41,373 nucleotides of DNA from Bacteroidota bacterium (GCA_016845105.1 JAERTF010000185.1:1-41373), one strand, 5' to 3'. Positions 27,958 through 38,139 are shown, numbered from the stretch's first letter. The notes: a model not told the origin generated them from the sequence alone. Program-made: numbers and translations.

Positions 27958-28653
27958 TTAGAAATTATAAGAAACACCTCCCGCGAAATTCAATATTCCA
28001 ATATGTGAGGGCTGATTTATTGTTGTGCTATTGCGTAGATATTCAAATTCAATTTTTGATCCCATATATGATGCATCCAGGTGAACATTAAAATCATCAT
28101 TTACAACCAGTTTTAACCCGCCAGAAAACAAAAATGCTACCACCAATTGATTATTATGTGTTTCATAATAATTAACATTTGAAAAAACTGTGGTTGTCTC
28201 AATTAAAGCTGTTGGCTTATATATATTCCTAAGGCCTCCAAACATTTTAAAGTTTATCATTAATATATCGGTAACTGGAAGATCAAACACAAATCCTCCT
28301 AGCCCACTTACATCCCTAAATGCTTCTGATTTCGCACTTACGGTTTTAAACGCTGGACTACGATTCATATAGTTATCAGCCAATCTCGATTCATCAACCG
28401 GGTTCAAATTATAATTCAACATAAAGCCAAAACCAAAATGCCAATTGTAATAATATGATATTTCGGCAGCAATGTTTGTCCCAACTTTTACACAACTTGT
28501 TAGGTCAATACTATTACCGTAACCAAAATCATAGGCCGGCAATGCTGCTCCAATTGATAGTTTAGCCACCGCTCTTCGATATCTATATCCCTGAGAATAT
28601 ATCAATTGCGGTAGAATTACAAAAATTATTATTACTAATATAATGCGTTTCAA
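27958..28653 (-). CDS. Predicted outer membrane beta-barrel protein
   Basis: The 231-residue product has a signal peptide (about 1-21, ending LIYSQG) and then alternating hydrophobic/polar strands with many Tyr, Phe and Gly (LSIGAALPAYDFGYG, FGFGFMLNYNLN, NFAGGVSYNF). It ends in phenylalanine, the hallmark of BAM-assembled barrels, so an eight-stranded barrel of the PorT/OmpA-like size class is likely. No plug or enzymatic motif is visible. The start is TTG at 28653: the four codons between it and an upstream stop contain no ATG, and the signal peptide begins there. Confidence 0.75.
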   Translation of the reverse strand: MKRIILVIIIFVILPQLIYSQGYRYRRAVAKLSIGAALPAYDFGYGNSIDLTSCVKVGTNIAAEISYYYNWHFGFGFMLNYNLNPVDESRLADNYMNRSPAFKTVSAKSEAFRDVSGLGGFVFDLPVTDILMINFKMFGGLRNIYKPTALIETTTVFSNVNYYETHNNQLVVAFLFSGGLKLVVNDDFNVHLDASYMGSKIEFEYLRNSTTINQPSHIGILNFAGGVSYNF

Positions 28654-28706
28654 AGGATAATTTCTTTAAGCAGCAATTTACAAAAAATAATTAATCAATT
28701 TAATTA

Positions 28707-29870
28707 TTAGAAATTAAATGCAGCCAATAGTTTTTCCATGGCATTGGCAACCACAGCTTTTGGTGCTGCAAGGTTTATCCTTTGAAAGCCGGCTGCTTCT
28801 TCGCCAAATATTGGACCATGACTTAACCCAAGCTGTGCTTTGTTGATGAGAGTATCCTTAATCTCTTCATCATCAATGCCAAGCGATCTGAAATCAAGCC
28901 AGGCCATATAGGTAGCCTCTGGGGGTATTAGTTTAATTGCACCATTGGTAACACCAAGAGCACTCTTCACAATATCAAAATTACCACCAACATACTGCAT
29001 CAGTGAATCAACCCACTTATCACCAAATGTATAACCGGCTTCTGATGCCACGGCTCCAAACAAATTGCCCATCGACAAATGCAATGAATTAATTACTTTT
29101 TCAAATTTTTCGCGCAATTCTTCATTTGAAATTATTATGGATGATGTGGCAAGACCTGCTATATTAAAAGTTTTACTAGGTGCGATGCATGTTACCGTAA
29201 TATTTGCAATATCTTCAGAAATCGAAGCTAAAGGTATATGCTTGTACCCCGGAAGTATAAGATCATTATGTATCTCATCGGATATAATTATAACGTTATT
29301 GTCAACACAAATATCTCCTAATTTTTTTAGTTCATCCCTTGTCCATACTCTGCCAACGGGATTGTGAGGACTTGACAGAAAAAACATTGATGCTGTTTTG
29401 GCCTTTTCCTCAAAATCATCAAAATCAATGACATATTTTTCATTTGATAACAGAAGCCTGTTTCTCAATTCAATTCTATTATGATCAGATATGGCGGTGA
29501 AAAAAGGAAAATAAACTGGTGGTTGTACAATTATTTCATCGCCAGGCTTGGTAAAAGCAAGAGTAGAGAAATTTAATGCCGGCACGATTCCAGGACTATA
29601 AACAATCCAGTCTTTTTCAATTTCCCAATTATGTCGTCGTTTTACCCAATCGATTATTGAACTATAATATGAATCCTGCCTAAATGAATAACCGTATATG
29701 GGATGATTAGCTCTTTCAACGATAGCATTTCTGATAAAATCAGGTGTTTCGAAATCCATATCAGCAACCCACATTGGAGTAACATCATCTTTTCCAAAAA
29801 ACTTTTCGCGCATATCGTACTTGATATTTGCAGTAGATTGTCTATCTATAATACGATTAAAATCATACAT
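28707..29870 (-). CDS. PatB/MalY-type PLP aminotransferase (probable C-S lyase)
   Basis: Fold-type I pyridoxal-phosphate enzyme of 387 residues. The N-terminal block TPMWVADMDFETPDFI (31-46) is characteristic of the PatB/MalY cystathionine beta-lyase subgroup. Others are SSPHNPVGRVWT (166-177), ISDEIHNDL (196-204) with PLP-ring Asp198, and APSKTFNIAGL with Schiff-base Lys233. Likely reaction: beta-elimination of cystathionine or cysteine conjugates to pyruvate, ammonia and a thiol. Transaminase activity cannot be excluded. It lies 70 bases after dnaN on the same strand, so read-through from dnaN is possible. Confidence 0.93.
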   Translation of the reverse strand: MYDFNRIIDRQSTANIKYDMREKFFGKDDVTPMWVADMDFETPDFIRNAIVERANHPIYGYSFRQDSYYSSIIDWVKRRHNWEIEKDWIVYSPGIVPALNFSTLAFTKPGDEIIVQPPVYFPFFTAISDHNRIELRNRLLLSNEKYVIDFDDFEEKAKTASMFFLSSPHNPVGRVWTRDELKKLGDICVDNNVIIISDEIHNDLILPGYKHIPLASISEDIANITVTCIAPSKTFNIAGLATSSIIISNEELREKFEKVINSLHLSMGNLFGAVASEAGYTFGDKWVDSLMQYVGGNFDIVKSALGVTNGAIKLIPPEATYMAWLDFRSLGIDDEEIKDTLINKAQLGLSHGPIFGEEAAGFQRINLAAPKAVVANAMEKLLAAFNF

Positions 29871-29940
29871 ACATTATTATATTAATTGAGAAGTTGGCTG
29901 CGCGGATTACATTGCCATTATTGAAAATAAAACGCTAGTC

Positions 29941-31062
29941 CTATTGAGTTAACATCACAGGCATAATAAGCATTAATACATCTTCCGGGTCATCATCTTC
30001 ACGCTCTGAAATGATAATCCCAGCTCGATTTGGTGCTGATAATTCAAGAATAATACGCTCTGGCTCAAGTGTATTAAGCATCTCTTGCATAAACCTTGAG
30101 TTAAAACCTATCTCAATGTCATCGCCTTCATAGCTACAAGTTAGTCTTTCTTTGGCTTCACTTGAATAATCCAAATCTTCGGCTGTTAATAACAATTCCT
30201 TACCTGATATTTTAAATCTTACCTGATGTGTTGATTTACTACCAAAAATTGAAACTCTGCGAATTGCATTTAATAAACTTTTTCTATCAATTGATAACCT
30301 ATATGGATTTTGTGTTGGAATAACAGCTTCATAGTTTGGATACTTACCATCTATCAATCTACATATCAATACAATGTCATCAAACTCAAGTTTAATATTG
30401 GTATCATTAATATCAAGCTTAACCATAACTTCCTCATCTTCGGGCATAACATTTTTAAGATGATTAAGAGGTTTTTTTGGTAGGATAATAGAGGTAGGTG
30501 TTTCCGACTTAAAATCGTATCTTCTGTATCTAACTAACTTATGTGCATCGGTTGCAACAAAAGTGATACTATCATTAGATATTTCAAACAATACTCCCGA
30601 CATTACCGGACGTAGTTCATCATTACCTGTTGCAAAAAGGGTTTTGTTGAATGCATTTACGAGTAAAGCTGAATTCAACTCTAGAGATGAAGTATTTTCC
30701 ATTTCAGGAACCTGTGGAAACTCATCACTTTGGTGACCAATAAGTTTATATTTTCCTTCTCCTGCAAAAATTTCGATACTAGTGTTATCAACCGAAAGAG
30801 TTACCGGGAGCTCGGGTAATGATTTCATAATATCAAGCAACATCTTCGCAGGTATAGCAATAACACCAGGGCCTTCGGCCTTATCAGCTGTTAATGTAAC
30901 AGATATTGTTGTCTCAAGATCGGAGGCAGTTATACGCAACTTATCTTCATTAAGCTCAAATAAAAAGTCTTCAAGTATAGGCAGGGTATTGTTTGTTCCT
31001 AAAACTCCACTTACTTTTTGCAGTCCACGTAGAAGTGTTGTACTTGATATGATAAATTTCAT
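29941..31062 (-). CDS. dnaN: DNA polymerase III beta subunit (sliding clamp)
   Basis: Ring-shaped processivity clamp that tethers replicative polymerase and other enzymes to DNA. The 373-residue product has three clamp domains: MKFIISSTTLLRGLQKVSGV at the start, LPILEDFLFEL, ELRPVMSGVLFE in the second domain, FPNYEAVIP-like DGKYPNYEAVIP in the middle and the C-terminal PVMLTQ-type end (LMLIMPVMLTQ). Length is normal. It is not beside dnaA or recF here, as often in Bacteroidota. The 214-base gap upstream contains imperfect -7 boxes only. Confidence 0.98.
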   Translation of the reverse strand: MKFIISSTTLLRGLQKVSGVLGTNNTLPILEDFLFELNEDKLRITASDLETTISVTLTADKAEGPGVIAIPAKMLLDIMKSLPELPVTLSVDNTSIEIFAGEGKYKLIGHQSDEFPQVPEMENTSSLELNSALLVNAFNKTLFATGNDELRPVMSGVLFEISNDSITFVATDAHKLVRYRRYDFKSETPTSIILPKKPLNHLKNVMPEDEEVMVKLDINDTNIKLEFDDIVLICRLIDGKYPNYEAVIPTQNPYRLSIDRKSLLNAIRRVSIFGSKSTHQVRFKISGKELLLTAEDLDYSSEAKERLTCSYEGDDIEIGFNSRFMQEMLNTLEPERIILELSAPNRAGIIISEREDDDPEDVLMLIMPVMLTQ

Positions 31063-31276
31063 CGGTAGATAATGTTTATTATTCTTTGAATAGTATATTA
31101 AGTAAATTTAAATCAAAATACCAAACTAACCTTTTTCAGAACTAGAAAGCATTTTGCATTCGCGAGTAAAATTATGAAAAAAAACAATAACGTCAACCTA
31201 ACAATTAACAACAGTTTTACACAAAATATGGAAGGAGTAAAATCAATAACACGAATAAAAACATGTTGACAACCAA

Positions 31277-34200
31277 TTATCTACGCTCAATATTTTCCAT
31301 CTTCCTAACAAAATCAACACTTTTTCTACGGGTGGAAGTAACAAACTCATAGTAATCGGTATCGCTATCAGGATTTAGGATTCGTTTTTCGGCCTTAATT
31401 GTCTCAATACGTTCATTAAAACCATTATCGGATGAAAGAACCTGCATAATTCCATTCTTATAATTAAAGAAATACCATGTTGTTGGGGTTGGTTTGAGAT
31501 AAATTGAAACGGTGCTACCTGTTTTACCTTTTTCGAGTTGTACCCAGCCATCAACAAACTTATTTACAGCATTTCCACCAATGTAACCTACGCCAATTTT
31601 TCCTTGTGAAATATAAGATCTGGTAAATGGATCCCAATACAATCTTAGATCATTAAAAATAATTTTATGACTTAGCTGCTCTGGTATTTTTTTCATCTGG
31701 CCATATAAGCCAAGATCAGTAATCTGTCTTTCTGCTTGATCATATTGTAGATTCTTGCGCAAAAACATAGGGAACAATCCTTCTGCCATGAAACCTCCAT
31801 CATCATTTGTTAATCGTAAACTATCGGTTAGCATTTCCAATACCTTTAAATCAAAATAAAAATCAAGTAACAATGCTGTATTGATAAATGTTGAGTCGGT
31901 TATTATCGAATGTTCGAAAGTACCTGAGGACTTAATTGTCATCATATTTACATCAAGACCAAGGTTAAAATTACCATCTCCTTTTAATAAACAACGTGTA
32001 TTATCAAGGGTTACAAAATTATTTTGATAGTTATTACTTGAGAATCTTTCGGGCTTACCCACCGAAAATGTTCCATCAACGGTATCGAAAATCATTTGTC
32101 CGGTTGCATTTACAAGCAACACATCCGATTGACTTTTTAGGGGCTCCAGTATCATTGGGTAATACCTACGATATTGCTCTGAATATCCTAACCCAAAAAA
32201 TGCAGGTAATCCATTGGCATCACGGGTATAGTCAGTTACATCAAAATAAATATTACTATTATCCAATACCTGGTTAAAAGCAACCCAATTATCAACATTT
32301 GCAACACATTCTTCGTTTAATTTATAGCCACCATTAAACCGCAAATTTTTACGTGAAGCTAACATGCTAACTTCACCTCTGAAGAAATACTCAGGACTGA
32401 GGAAGAATATTTCACTTTCAGGAATATCACCAAAACCAGTAGTTACTCCACTTGCATTGGGAGATACACTGGTTAGATAAATTGGTTGCCGCATTTCATT
32501 TCGATCAGAATAATCGAGCCATCCTTTAGCAGTATATTGGTTTCTATTAAAAATATTTATCTCTGCATCATAAATACTATGATAAGCATTTGTGGTATCG
32601 CATATAATTAAAGCATCATCAAGTGTTTGGAGTTTTGCTGCCCTAAGTATTTTTACTGTTTCGTTATTTGGAAATATGGCAGCATCTGCAACTTTTATCA
32701 ACTTAACTTTCTCAACATCTATGGTATACTCATTTAAGTTATACGTGGCATTTCCTGCAAAAAATCTTAACGAATCATTTTCTTCAGCAATGGAAATAAA
32801 CTCAGGTCCCTCTAGTTTATAATCAATTAATTGCAACATATCAAGTGTATCTAAACCTTGGTAATCCTCCTTTAGGTCGCTACTTAATACAAGTTTATCT
32901 TCGGTCATGATCCACTCAACTTCATCAAGAGTTGAAATAAATCTGTTAAATGGAAATTCGATAAATGAATTGTCGTGTATATTAGTAAACCATCCCAATT
33001 GCTGGTCAAAATCAATTTTTGCAAAATAATCGCGTACATCCAGGATAAGTGAATCATTTTCACTGTTTTTTAGGAAAAAGTCGGCGGTATCTGCAGTAAG
33101 CTCACTATACTTAAATGTGATAATATTTGATACAATTTCGGATTGATCAAAAATAAAAGAACCATCACCATGCATAAAGCCCGGATTAAGTGATAATGTT
33201 CCGTTTAACCACGAGTTATCATAAATAATAAAAGGTCCGGAGCTACTATTAAGGGTCATAACATTTGTATCAATTGCCCATTGAATACTAACTGTATCAC
33301 CTTGCGCTGAAGGAAAGTTATACTTATCAGGGCTACTGGAAACTCTAAAATCATTACTAATCCCAACCAGTGAGTCAGGGTAAAAAGTATAATCTGTAGA
33401 AGATGATTGCGATGATAAATAATCTAAATTACCATCCCCATGAAAACCATCATTACTAATGGAAATTAGTGAGCTAAACTTACCTAAACCTCCATAAATA
33501 TCATAACCATTATCAGTTGTTTTATGCTGAAAACCAAATGAATAATCGGGCATAACAACCAATGGTTCATTTATTACAGGAAAAATACCTGCCGATACCA
33601 AATTACCCTCAAATGCCAATCCTTCGGTTGAAAAGGTTGATATACTATCAAAAATAAATGGATCAACAGCATAGTAGAAGCTTTCAGGAATTAGTGTGCT
33701 ATCCTGGATGGATTTTTCGTTGAAGTACACATAACTAATATCATTACTTACAAATATGGGGTACTTCTCAAACTTATTAAGACCTGATTTATTTTCTGGC
33801 ATATCAATATAAATTGTGCCTACCATGTCTTCAATTACATTTTTAACTTTAACAAGAGAATCAACTTTTTTTATGGAATCGTTAAAATACACCTGTAAAG
33901 CAAGAGAATCAACATAGTTCATTTTAAGCATAAAACTATCATAAACAAATGTATTGTTGTGTGAATAGAAATCCAACAAACCCATATGCACCTGACCGTC
34001 AAATGTAAAGTTTCGGTTTTTCTTAAACGAAATGGTTTTATCGTAGGGATAAATATAAACTTCTTGAGAGTCGCTAATACTAACTTCGGGTACACCATTT
34101 ACATTTAAATCTAAGGTATTTAAGTTTATGGATGCATTTGGTTTACCATCTACACTTGAAGTTAGTTTAATTACATCATAATCTATTTTACCACCCTTGG

Positions 34201-35764
34201 CATCCAGAAAATACTTAAACCTATCCTTAACAACTGCTTTACCTGTTCTTGAATTATAAACCAAGAATCCTTTATTCGACAAATCGATAAGTAAAGCTGA
34301 CACCTGATCAACGGGTTTTTCCATAAATGAAGCAAGTGCATTAAGCTTAACCTCTGTTTCACCATACTGAGTAAGGTAGTTATCAATTACATAAAATGGA
34401 TTAAGATCGTCAATACCTTGTACTCGATAAAAATCCTTCTGTGAAAAATAATTACTTGATACAAATTGAGCCAGGTTTCGGTTTTTAACATTTCTGATAC
34501 GTTTAAATAATAGTTCTGGTTCGTTCATTTTCCAAAACAACGCTTCAACATAAATATCCAATTCATGATACGAATCAAAAAATGGAGAAGGTGCAGAACC
34601 TCTGAAATCAGTATACATTACAAACTGCCTGCTATCGTTTGTATATTTTACTTTTAGCGAAGGGTGGTATAATGAATCGGTATCGAAATAAAAAACAAAT
34701 TCGGCATCCGAAGAAATGAAGCTATCGCTATCAAGTCTAAATTTTTCGGCTCTAACCATGGCATAAAGGCTATCGCTTTTTGTAAGTTTTACAACAGCTT
34801 TAGACTTTTTTGTACCAATGCCGTATAGTTCTAATCCTTCAAGTTGTGCGCCCCCAAAAAAACTAACTTCGGGATAAATATTAAACAGCTCAAAATCATC
34901 AAAATAGGCTTCAAACCTAGGAAAAGATGATGCTTGATTAGGTGGGCTTGATGAAATTCGCTCAATAACCTTACCTAGTACTGGGTTTGAAAAAAATCTA
35001 TTGTAATGCAATGTAACCGAATCGATTGAAAAGGTTGGCACCTCAACATTAATGGTATATCCATTGTTAATTGTGGCATATAATTCTTTACCTGTAGCCT
35101 CCCCAAATCGCGACCATGGCAAAATTCCTGTTTCCCCTTTCCATTGTTTTAACTCATAGTTAAAAACTCCTGCTGTTTTTTCTATTACTGAGCTATCTTT
35201 TCGAGATGCACCTATCAAATTTCCCTTCTGAAAAATAACAAGAAAATTAGTATCGAGGAAGAAGTTATACTTTGATTTACGATGATACCATGAAAGGGAA
35301 CTTTTTTTGTGAAATCTATTATTTTCCAACAGGTCGACCGAGAAATCAAGGAACTTTTGAAATGGAGTCGATTTTTTTTCATCCAATAGCTTTGCTGCAT
35401 AGGCATGCCACGAAATTATACTTTTGGGCAACTGTTGTGATTCGGCAATTAGGGTTAATGTATAAATATAATCGTAGAGATATGGATAAGTACGCATTTT
35501 TTTGGCACGCATCTTCTCAATTAAAGCCCGCACTTCGGCTTTTTCCATTTTATTAAATCGGCCTATGCTCCATCTTTGGTAAAACCTATCGAGTAGGGCC
35601 TCAGATTTTTTTTGATATGTTTTTGACGGAGTATTAAGCAGTATTGAGGAAATCTGCTGAAAAAAAACTTCAGAATTTGTTGACAAAGTATCGGCTTCCT
35701 GGGCAACTAAGATAGAAATATTTAGAGTTAATACCGTAATTAATAGTGTAATAATTCGTTGCAT
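31277..35764 (-). CDS. Giant exported protein of a Bacteroidota-wide uncharacterised family
   Basis: 1495 residues with a signal peptide (1-21) and no later membrane helix. A helical N-terminal domain (about 25-200, with YQRWSIGRFNKMEK) precedes more than 1200 residues of predicted beta structure. Recurring segments include GFHGDG (about 771-776), GFMHGDG (about 860-866) and KGDGNFNLG (about 1260), each beginning a strand-rich block. One conserved-looking block contains KLIKVADAAIFPNNETVKIL (near 1010-1030). The C-terminal block has TWYFFNYKNGIMQVLSS. I recall similar uncharacterised proteins in Cytophagales and Bacteroidales. There is no T9SS sorting domain, lipobox or known catalytic motif. 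The repeating beta blocks could suggest an AsmA/LptA-like scaffold in the periplasm, but that is only a guess. It follows prmA by 103 bases on the same strand. Confidence 0.85.
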   Translation of the reverse strand: MQRIITLLITVLTLNISILVAQEADTLSTNSEVFFQQISSILLNTPSKTYQKKSEALLDRFYQRWSIGRFNKMEKAEVRALIEKMRAKKMRTYPYLYDYIYTLTLIAESQQLPKSIISWHAYAAKLLDEKKSTPFQKFLDFSVDLLENNRFHKKSSLSWYHRKSKYNFFLDTNFLVIFQKGNLIGASRKDSSVIEKTAGVFNYELKQWKGETGILPWSRFGEATGKELYATINNGYTINVEVPTFSIDSVTLHYNRFFSNPVLGKVIERISSSPPNQASSFPRFEAYFDDFELFNIYPEVSFFGGAQLEGLELYGIGTKKSKAVVKLTKSDSLYAMVRAEKFRLDSDSFISSDAEFVFYFDTDSLYHPSLKVKYTNDSRQFVMYTDFRGSAPSPFFDSYHELDIYVEALFWKMNEPELLFKRIRNVKNRNLAQFVSSNYFSQKDFYRVQGIDDLNPFYVIDNYLTQYGETEVKLNALASFMEKPVDQVSALLIDLSNKGFLVYNSRTGKAVVKDRFKYFLDAKGGKIDYDVIKLTSSVDGKPNASINLNTLDLNVNGVPEVSISDSQEVYIYPYDKTISFKKNRNFTFDGQVHMGLLDFYSHNNTFVYDSFMLKMNYVDSLALQVYFNDSIKKVDSLVKVKNVIEDMVGTIYIDMPENKSGLNKFEKYPIFVSNDISYVYFNEKSIQDSTLIPESFYYAVDPFIFDSISTFSTEGLAFEGNLVSAGIFPVINEPLVVMPDYSFGFQHKTTDNGYDIYGGLGKFSSLISISNDGFHGDGNLDYLSSQSSSTDYTFYPDSLVGISNDFRVSSSPDKYNFPSAQGDTVSIQWAIDTNVMTLNSSSGPFIIYDNSWLNGTLSLNPGFMHGDGSFIFDQSEIVSNIITFKYSELTADTADFFLKNSENDSLILDVRDYFAKIDFDQQLGWFTNIHDNSFIEFPFNRFISTLDEVEWIMTEDKLVLSSDLKEDYQGLDTLDMLQLIDYKLEGPEFISIAEENDSLRFFAGNATYNLNEYTIDVEKVKLIKVADAAIFPNNETVKILRAAKLQTLDDALIICDTTNAYHSIYDAEINIFNRNQYTAKGWLDYSDRNEMRQPIYLTSVSPNASGVTTGFGDIPESEIFFLSPEYFFRGEVSMLASRKNLRFNGGYKLNEECVANVDNWVAFNQVLDNSNIYFDVTDYTRDANGLPAFFGLGYSEQYRRYYPMILEPLKSQSDVLLVNATGQMIFDTVDGTFSVGKPERFSSNNYQNNFVTLDNTRCLLKGDGNFNLGLDVNMMTIKSSGTFEHSIITDSTFINTALLLDFYFDLKVLEMLTDSLRLTNDDGGFMAEGLFPMFLRKNLQYDQAERQITDLGLYGQMKKIPEQLSHKIIFNDLRLYWDPFTRSYISQGKIGVGYIGGNAVNKFVDGWVQLEKGKTGSTVSIYLKPTPTTWYFFNYKNGIMQVLSSDNGFNERIETIKAEKRILNPDSDTDYYEFVTSTRRKSVDFVRKMENIERR

Positions 35765-35867
35765 AGTTCTACTCTATCTCTATTTTTTTGATTAACAGTT
35801 TCTATTTTTTTCTGATTCTGAATTAAATTACTTTTAGCTACTACTGTTTATAGTTGGTATATAAAAC

Positions 35868-36710
35868 TTAACTCACAACCTTATTAAACTTTGCTGCTAC
35901 CCAATTATTCTTCTCCTTGTTATCAATAAACTTAAGACCTAATTTATTGGCTTCTTTTACAATATCTTCCAAGTCATGCTTATAAAAACCGCTGAAATAA
36001 ATATGGCCATTATCTACTAACGAATTGGCATAGTATTTCATATCTCGAAGCAAAATATTTTTGTTAATATTTGCGAAAATAAGGTCAAAATTTTCGTAGC
36101 TCGAAATTAATTCAGCACCACCCTGCTTAACTTCTACATTAGTAATTGCATTCGAATCAATATTTTCGAGCGTGTTTTCATACGACCATATATCAATATC
36201 AATTGCTACCACACTTGCTGCACCTTTCATGGAGGCAAGAATTGCCAATACACCCGAACCGCAGCCCATATCAAGTACTTTTTGACTATCGATATTGTCA
36301 TCAAGTATAAACTCAAGCATTAAAGCGGTGGTTTCGTGATGAGCTGTTCCAAAGGCCATTTTAGGCTTAATGAGAATCTCGAAATCAATTTCACTATTTG
36401 CCGGATGAAAAGGCGCTCTTACATAACATCGATCTGCAATTGTAACCGATGGATAATTGCTTTCCCAAACTTCATTCCAATTTTTATCGGGCATTAATTC
36501 TATCGATAGTTTATCAAAATAATCACAATTCCTAATATACTCATTGCGCAGCAAATCATCTTTATTAAATTCATCTTCAGGAATATAGGCAACTAGCTTT
36601 TCGGGTTGTTCTTCAAAACTGTCATAACCAATAATTGACAGCTGAGCAACTAAAATTTCAGTGTTCTCTTCTGTATCAGGAATTGGCACAGTAACTTGGA
36701 AATAATTCAT
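35868..36710 (-). CDS. prmA: Ribosomal protein L11 methyltransferase
   Basis: SAM-dependent enzyme that methylates lysines and the N-terminus of ribosomal protein uL11. The 280-residue product has the small N-terminal substrate domain (YFQVTVPIPDTEENTEIL) and a Rossmann methyltransferase domain: PKMAFGTAHHETTALML (116-132), the SAM-binding VLDMGCGSGVLAIL (145-158), acidic VVAIDID (167-173) and FANINKNIL. Length is normal for Bacteroidota. It is 92 bases downstream of tpiA on the same strand and 103 bases upstream of the giant exported protein. Co-transcription is possible but not shown. Confidence 0.95.
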   Translation of the reverse strand: MNYFQVTVPIPDTEENTEILVAQLSIIGYDSFEEQPEKLVAYIPEDEFNKDDLLRNEYIRNCDYFDKLSIELMPDKNWNEVWESNYPSVTIADRCYVRAPFHPANSEIDFEILIKPKMAFGTAHHETTALMLEFILDDNIDSQKVLDMGCGSGVLAILASMKGAASVVAIDIDIWSYENTLENIDSNAITNVEVKQGGAELISSYENFDLIFANINKNILLRDMKYYANSLVDNGHIYFSGFYKHDLEDIVKEANKLGLKFIDNKEKNNWVAAKFNKVVS

Positions 36711-36802
36711 ATTAGGTAGATGCAGGGGTTAGTTAGTTTGTCACCAACACAATAGTACTCTTTATATCCATAAGGAGATATATGTATTAATGACAAGCTT
36801 AG

Positions 36803-37558
36803 TTAAAAACTTTCGATAATTTTAACAAAGTCTTCTGATTTTAATGATGCACCACCAATTAAGCCACCATCAACATCTTCATTTGCAAACAATGTTGCTG
36901 CATTTTTCGCATTACAGCTACCACCGTATAGTATTGTTGTTTCATTGGCAACATCATTACCATATTTTTTGATCAATAATCCTCTGATAAAGCCATGCAT
37001 TTCTTGTGCTTGTTCAGGAGTAGCTACAACACCCGTACCAATTGCCCATACAGGCTCATATGCCAGAATAACATTACTAAACTCGTCTTTATTAAGATGA
37101 AATAGAGCTTTGTCCAATTGGTCCTCGACAATTTCAAATTGTTTACCTGATTCTCTCTCCTCCAGTTGTTCACCAATACAAAAAATTGGTTTCATATTAT
37201 TATCAAGCAAGCGATCTACTTTTTTTGCAAGCTGATCGTTGGTTTCGTTAAAATATTTTCTACGCTCACTATGACCAACAATACTGTAGTTAATGCCCAT
37301 TGCTTCTAACATTGATGCGGATATTTCACCAGTATAAGCACCATCATCATATCCACTAACATTTTGGGCACTTATGCTTAGCACTGATTCTTCGCCATAA
37401 TCGGATGCCATTTCAAGATAAATGGAAGGTGGACAAATTATTACTTCACATTTAATATCCTTTTCATCCAGGTCTTCGGCAATAACACTAATTAGTTCTT
37501 CGGCTTCCTGGAAAGTATTGTTCATTTTCCAATTACCAGCCACTATTTTCTTTCTCAT
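36803..37558 (-). CDS. tpiA: Triosephosphate isomerase
   Basis: Glycolytic enzyme interconverting dihydroxyacetone phosphate and glyceraldehyde 3-phosphate. The 251-residue TIM barrel has all catalytic residues: Lys11 in AGNWKMN, His96 in VGHSERR, Glu168 in AYEPVWAIGTG, plus the phosphate-binding loops YGGSCNAKN (211-219) and GGLIGGASL (231-239). Length and start are standard. A terminator-like hairpin separates it from slyD upstream, so it likely has its own promoter. I see no exact -7 box in the short gap. Confidence 0.98.
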   Translation of the reverse strand: MRKKIVAGNWKMNNTFQEAEELISVIAEDLDEKDIKCEVIICPPSIYLEMASDYGEESVLSISAQNVSGYDDGAYTGEISASMLEAMGINYSIVGHSERRKYFNETNDQLAKKVDRLLDNNMKPIFCIGEQLEERESGKQFEIVEDQLDKALFHLNKDEFSNVILAYEPVWAIGTGVVATPEQAQEMHGFIRGLLIKKYGNDVANETTILYGGSCNAKNAATLFANEDVDGGLIGGASLKSEDFVKIIESF

Positions 37559-37576
37559 AATTTTATTTAATCAATG

Positions 37577-37622
37577 ATAAAAAGTGAATAGTGAAATGAA
37601 GGTTTACTCAAATCACTATTCA
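37577..37622 (-). terminator. Intrinsic terminator after slyD
   Basis: On the minus strand TGAATAGTGA (37613-37622 on the map) pairs perfectly over ten bases with TCACTATTCA (37585-37594), leaving an 18-base loop. CTTTTTAT follows the stem. It lies 11 bases after the slyD stop and ends 19 bases before the tpiA start. The stem is AT-rich, so termination may be partial. Confidence 0.6.
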
Positions 37623-37632
37623 TATACTATTA

Positions 37633-38139
37633 TTAATGCTGATGTCCGCCGGCACCATGTACATGTCCATGTGATTGCTCTTCTTCAGAAGCATCACGAA
37701 CATCCAAAACTTTACCTGAGAAATGCAAATCCTTACCAGCCAATGGGTGATTAAAATCCATAATAACTTTATCTTCTTTAACCTCTAGCACACGACCATC
37801 AATTGGGCGACCTTCCTGATCTTGCATGGTGATCATATTTCCCACCTTAACAAGTTCCTCATCAACTTTGCCATCTTTCTCGAATATCTTCTTCTCTAAT
37901 TCAATAATAGCATCTTGTGTAAACTCACCATATCCTTCCTTATGGTTTATACCAAATTCAAAATCAGCCTCTGGTTCAAGACCATCCAAATTTGATTCAA
38001 ACACAGGAAGAAGAGTACCATTTCCAAATAAATGCACAAATGGCTTATCATCATTTACTTGTTGAATAATCTGTCCATTAATATCATCAAATCTTAGTGT
38101 GTAGGTTAAGGTAACCACCTTGTTTTTAGCAACTTTCAT
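37633..38139 (-). CDS. slyD: SlyD-like FKBP peptidyl-prolyl isomerase
   Basis: Cytoplasmic prolyl isomerase and chaperone, 168 residues. The FKBP domain is interrupted by the insert-in-flap domain: VVTLTYTLRFDDINGQIIQQ at the start, DKPFVHLFGNGTLLPVFE (31-48), FGINHKEGYGEF (62-73), then the flap and DFNHPLAGKDLHF (128-140). The short C-terminal tail is histidine-rich (HGHVHGAGGHQH), as in metal-binding SlyD proteins, though much shorter than in E. coli. A -7 box lies upstream on the minus strand. Confidence 0.93.
   Translation of the reverse strand: MKVAKNKVVTLTYTLRFDDINGQIIQQVNDDKPFVHLFGNGTLLPVFESNLDGLEPEADFEFGINHKEGYGEFTQDAIIELEKKIFEKDGKVDEELVKVGNMITMQDQEGRPIDGRVLEVKEDKVIMDFNHPLAGKDLHFSGKVLDVRDASEEEQSHGHVHGAGGHQH

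Noticed and set aside
31174..31269. 31-codon plus-strand ORF between dnaN and the giant gene
   Set aside because: Asn/Lys/Thr-rich, no clear promoter, AT-driven composition; likely chance.
34183..35556. Several 60-95 codon frames on both strands inside the giant exported gene
   Set aside because: They are explained by the long 1495-residue frame; their translations show no domain or promoter.
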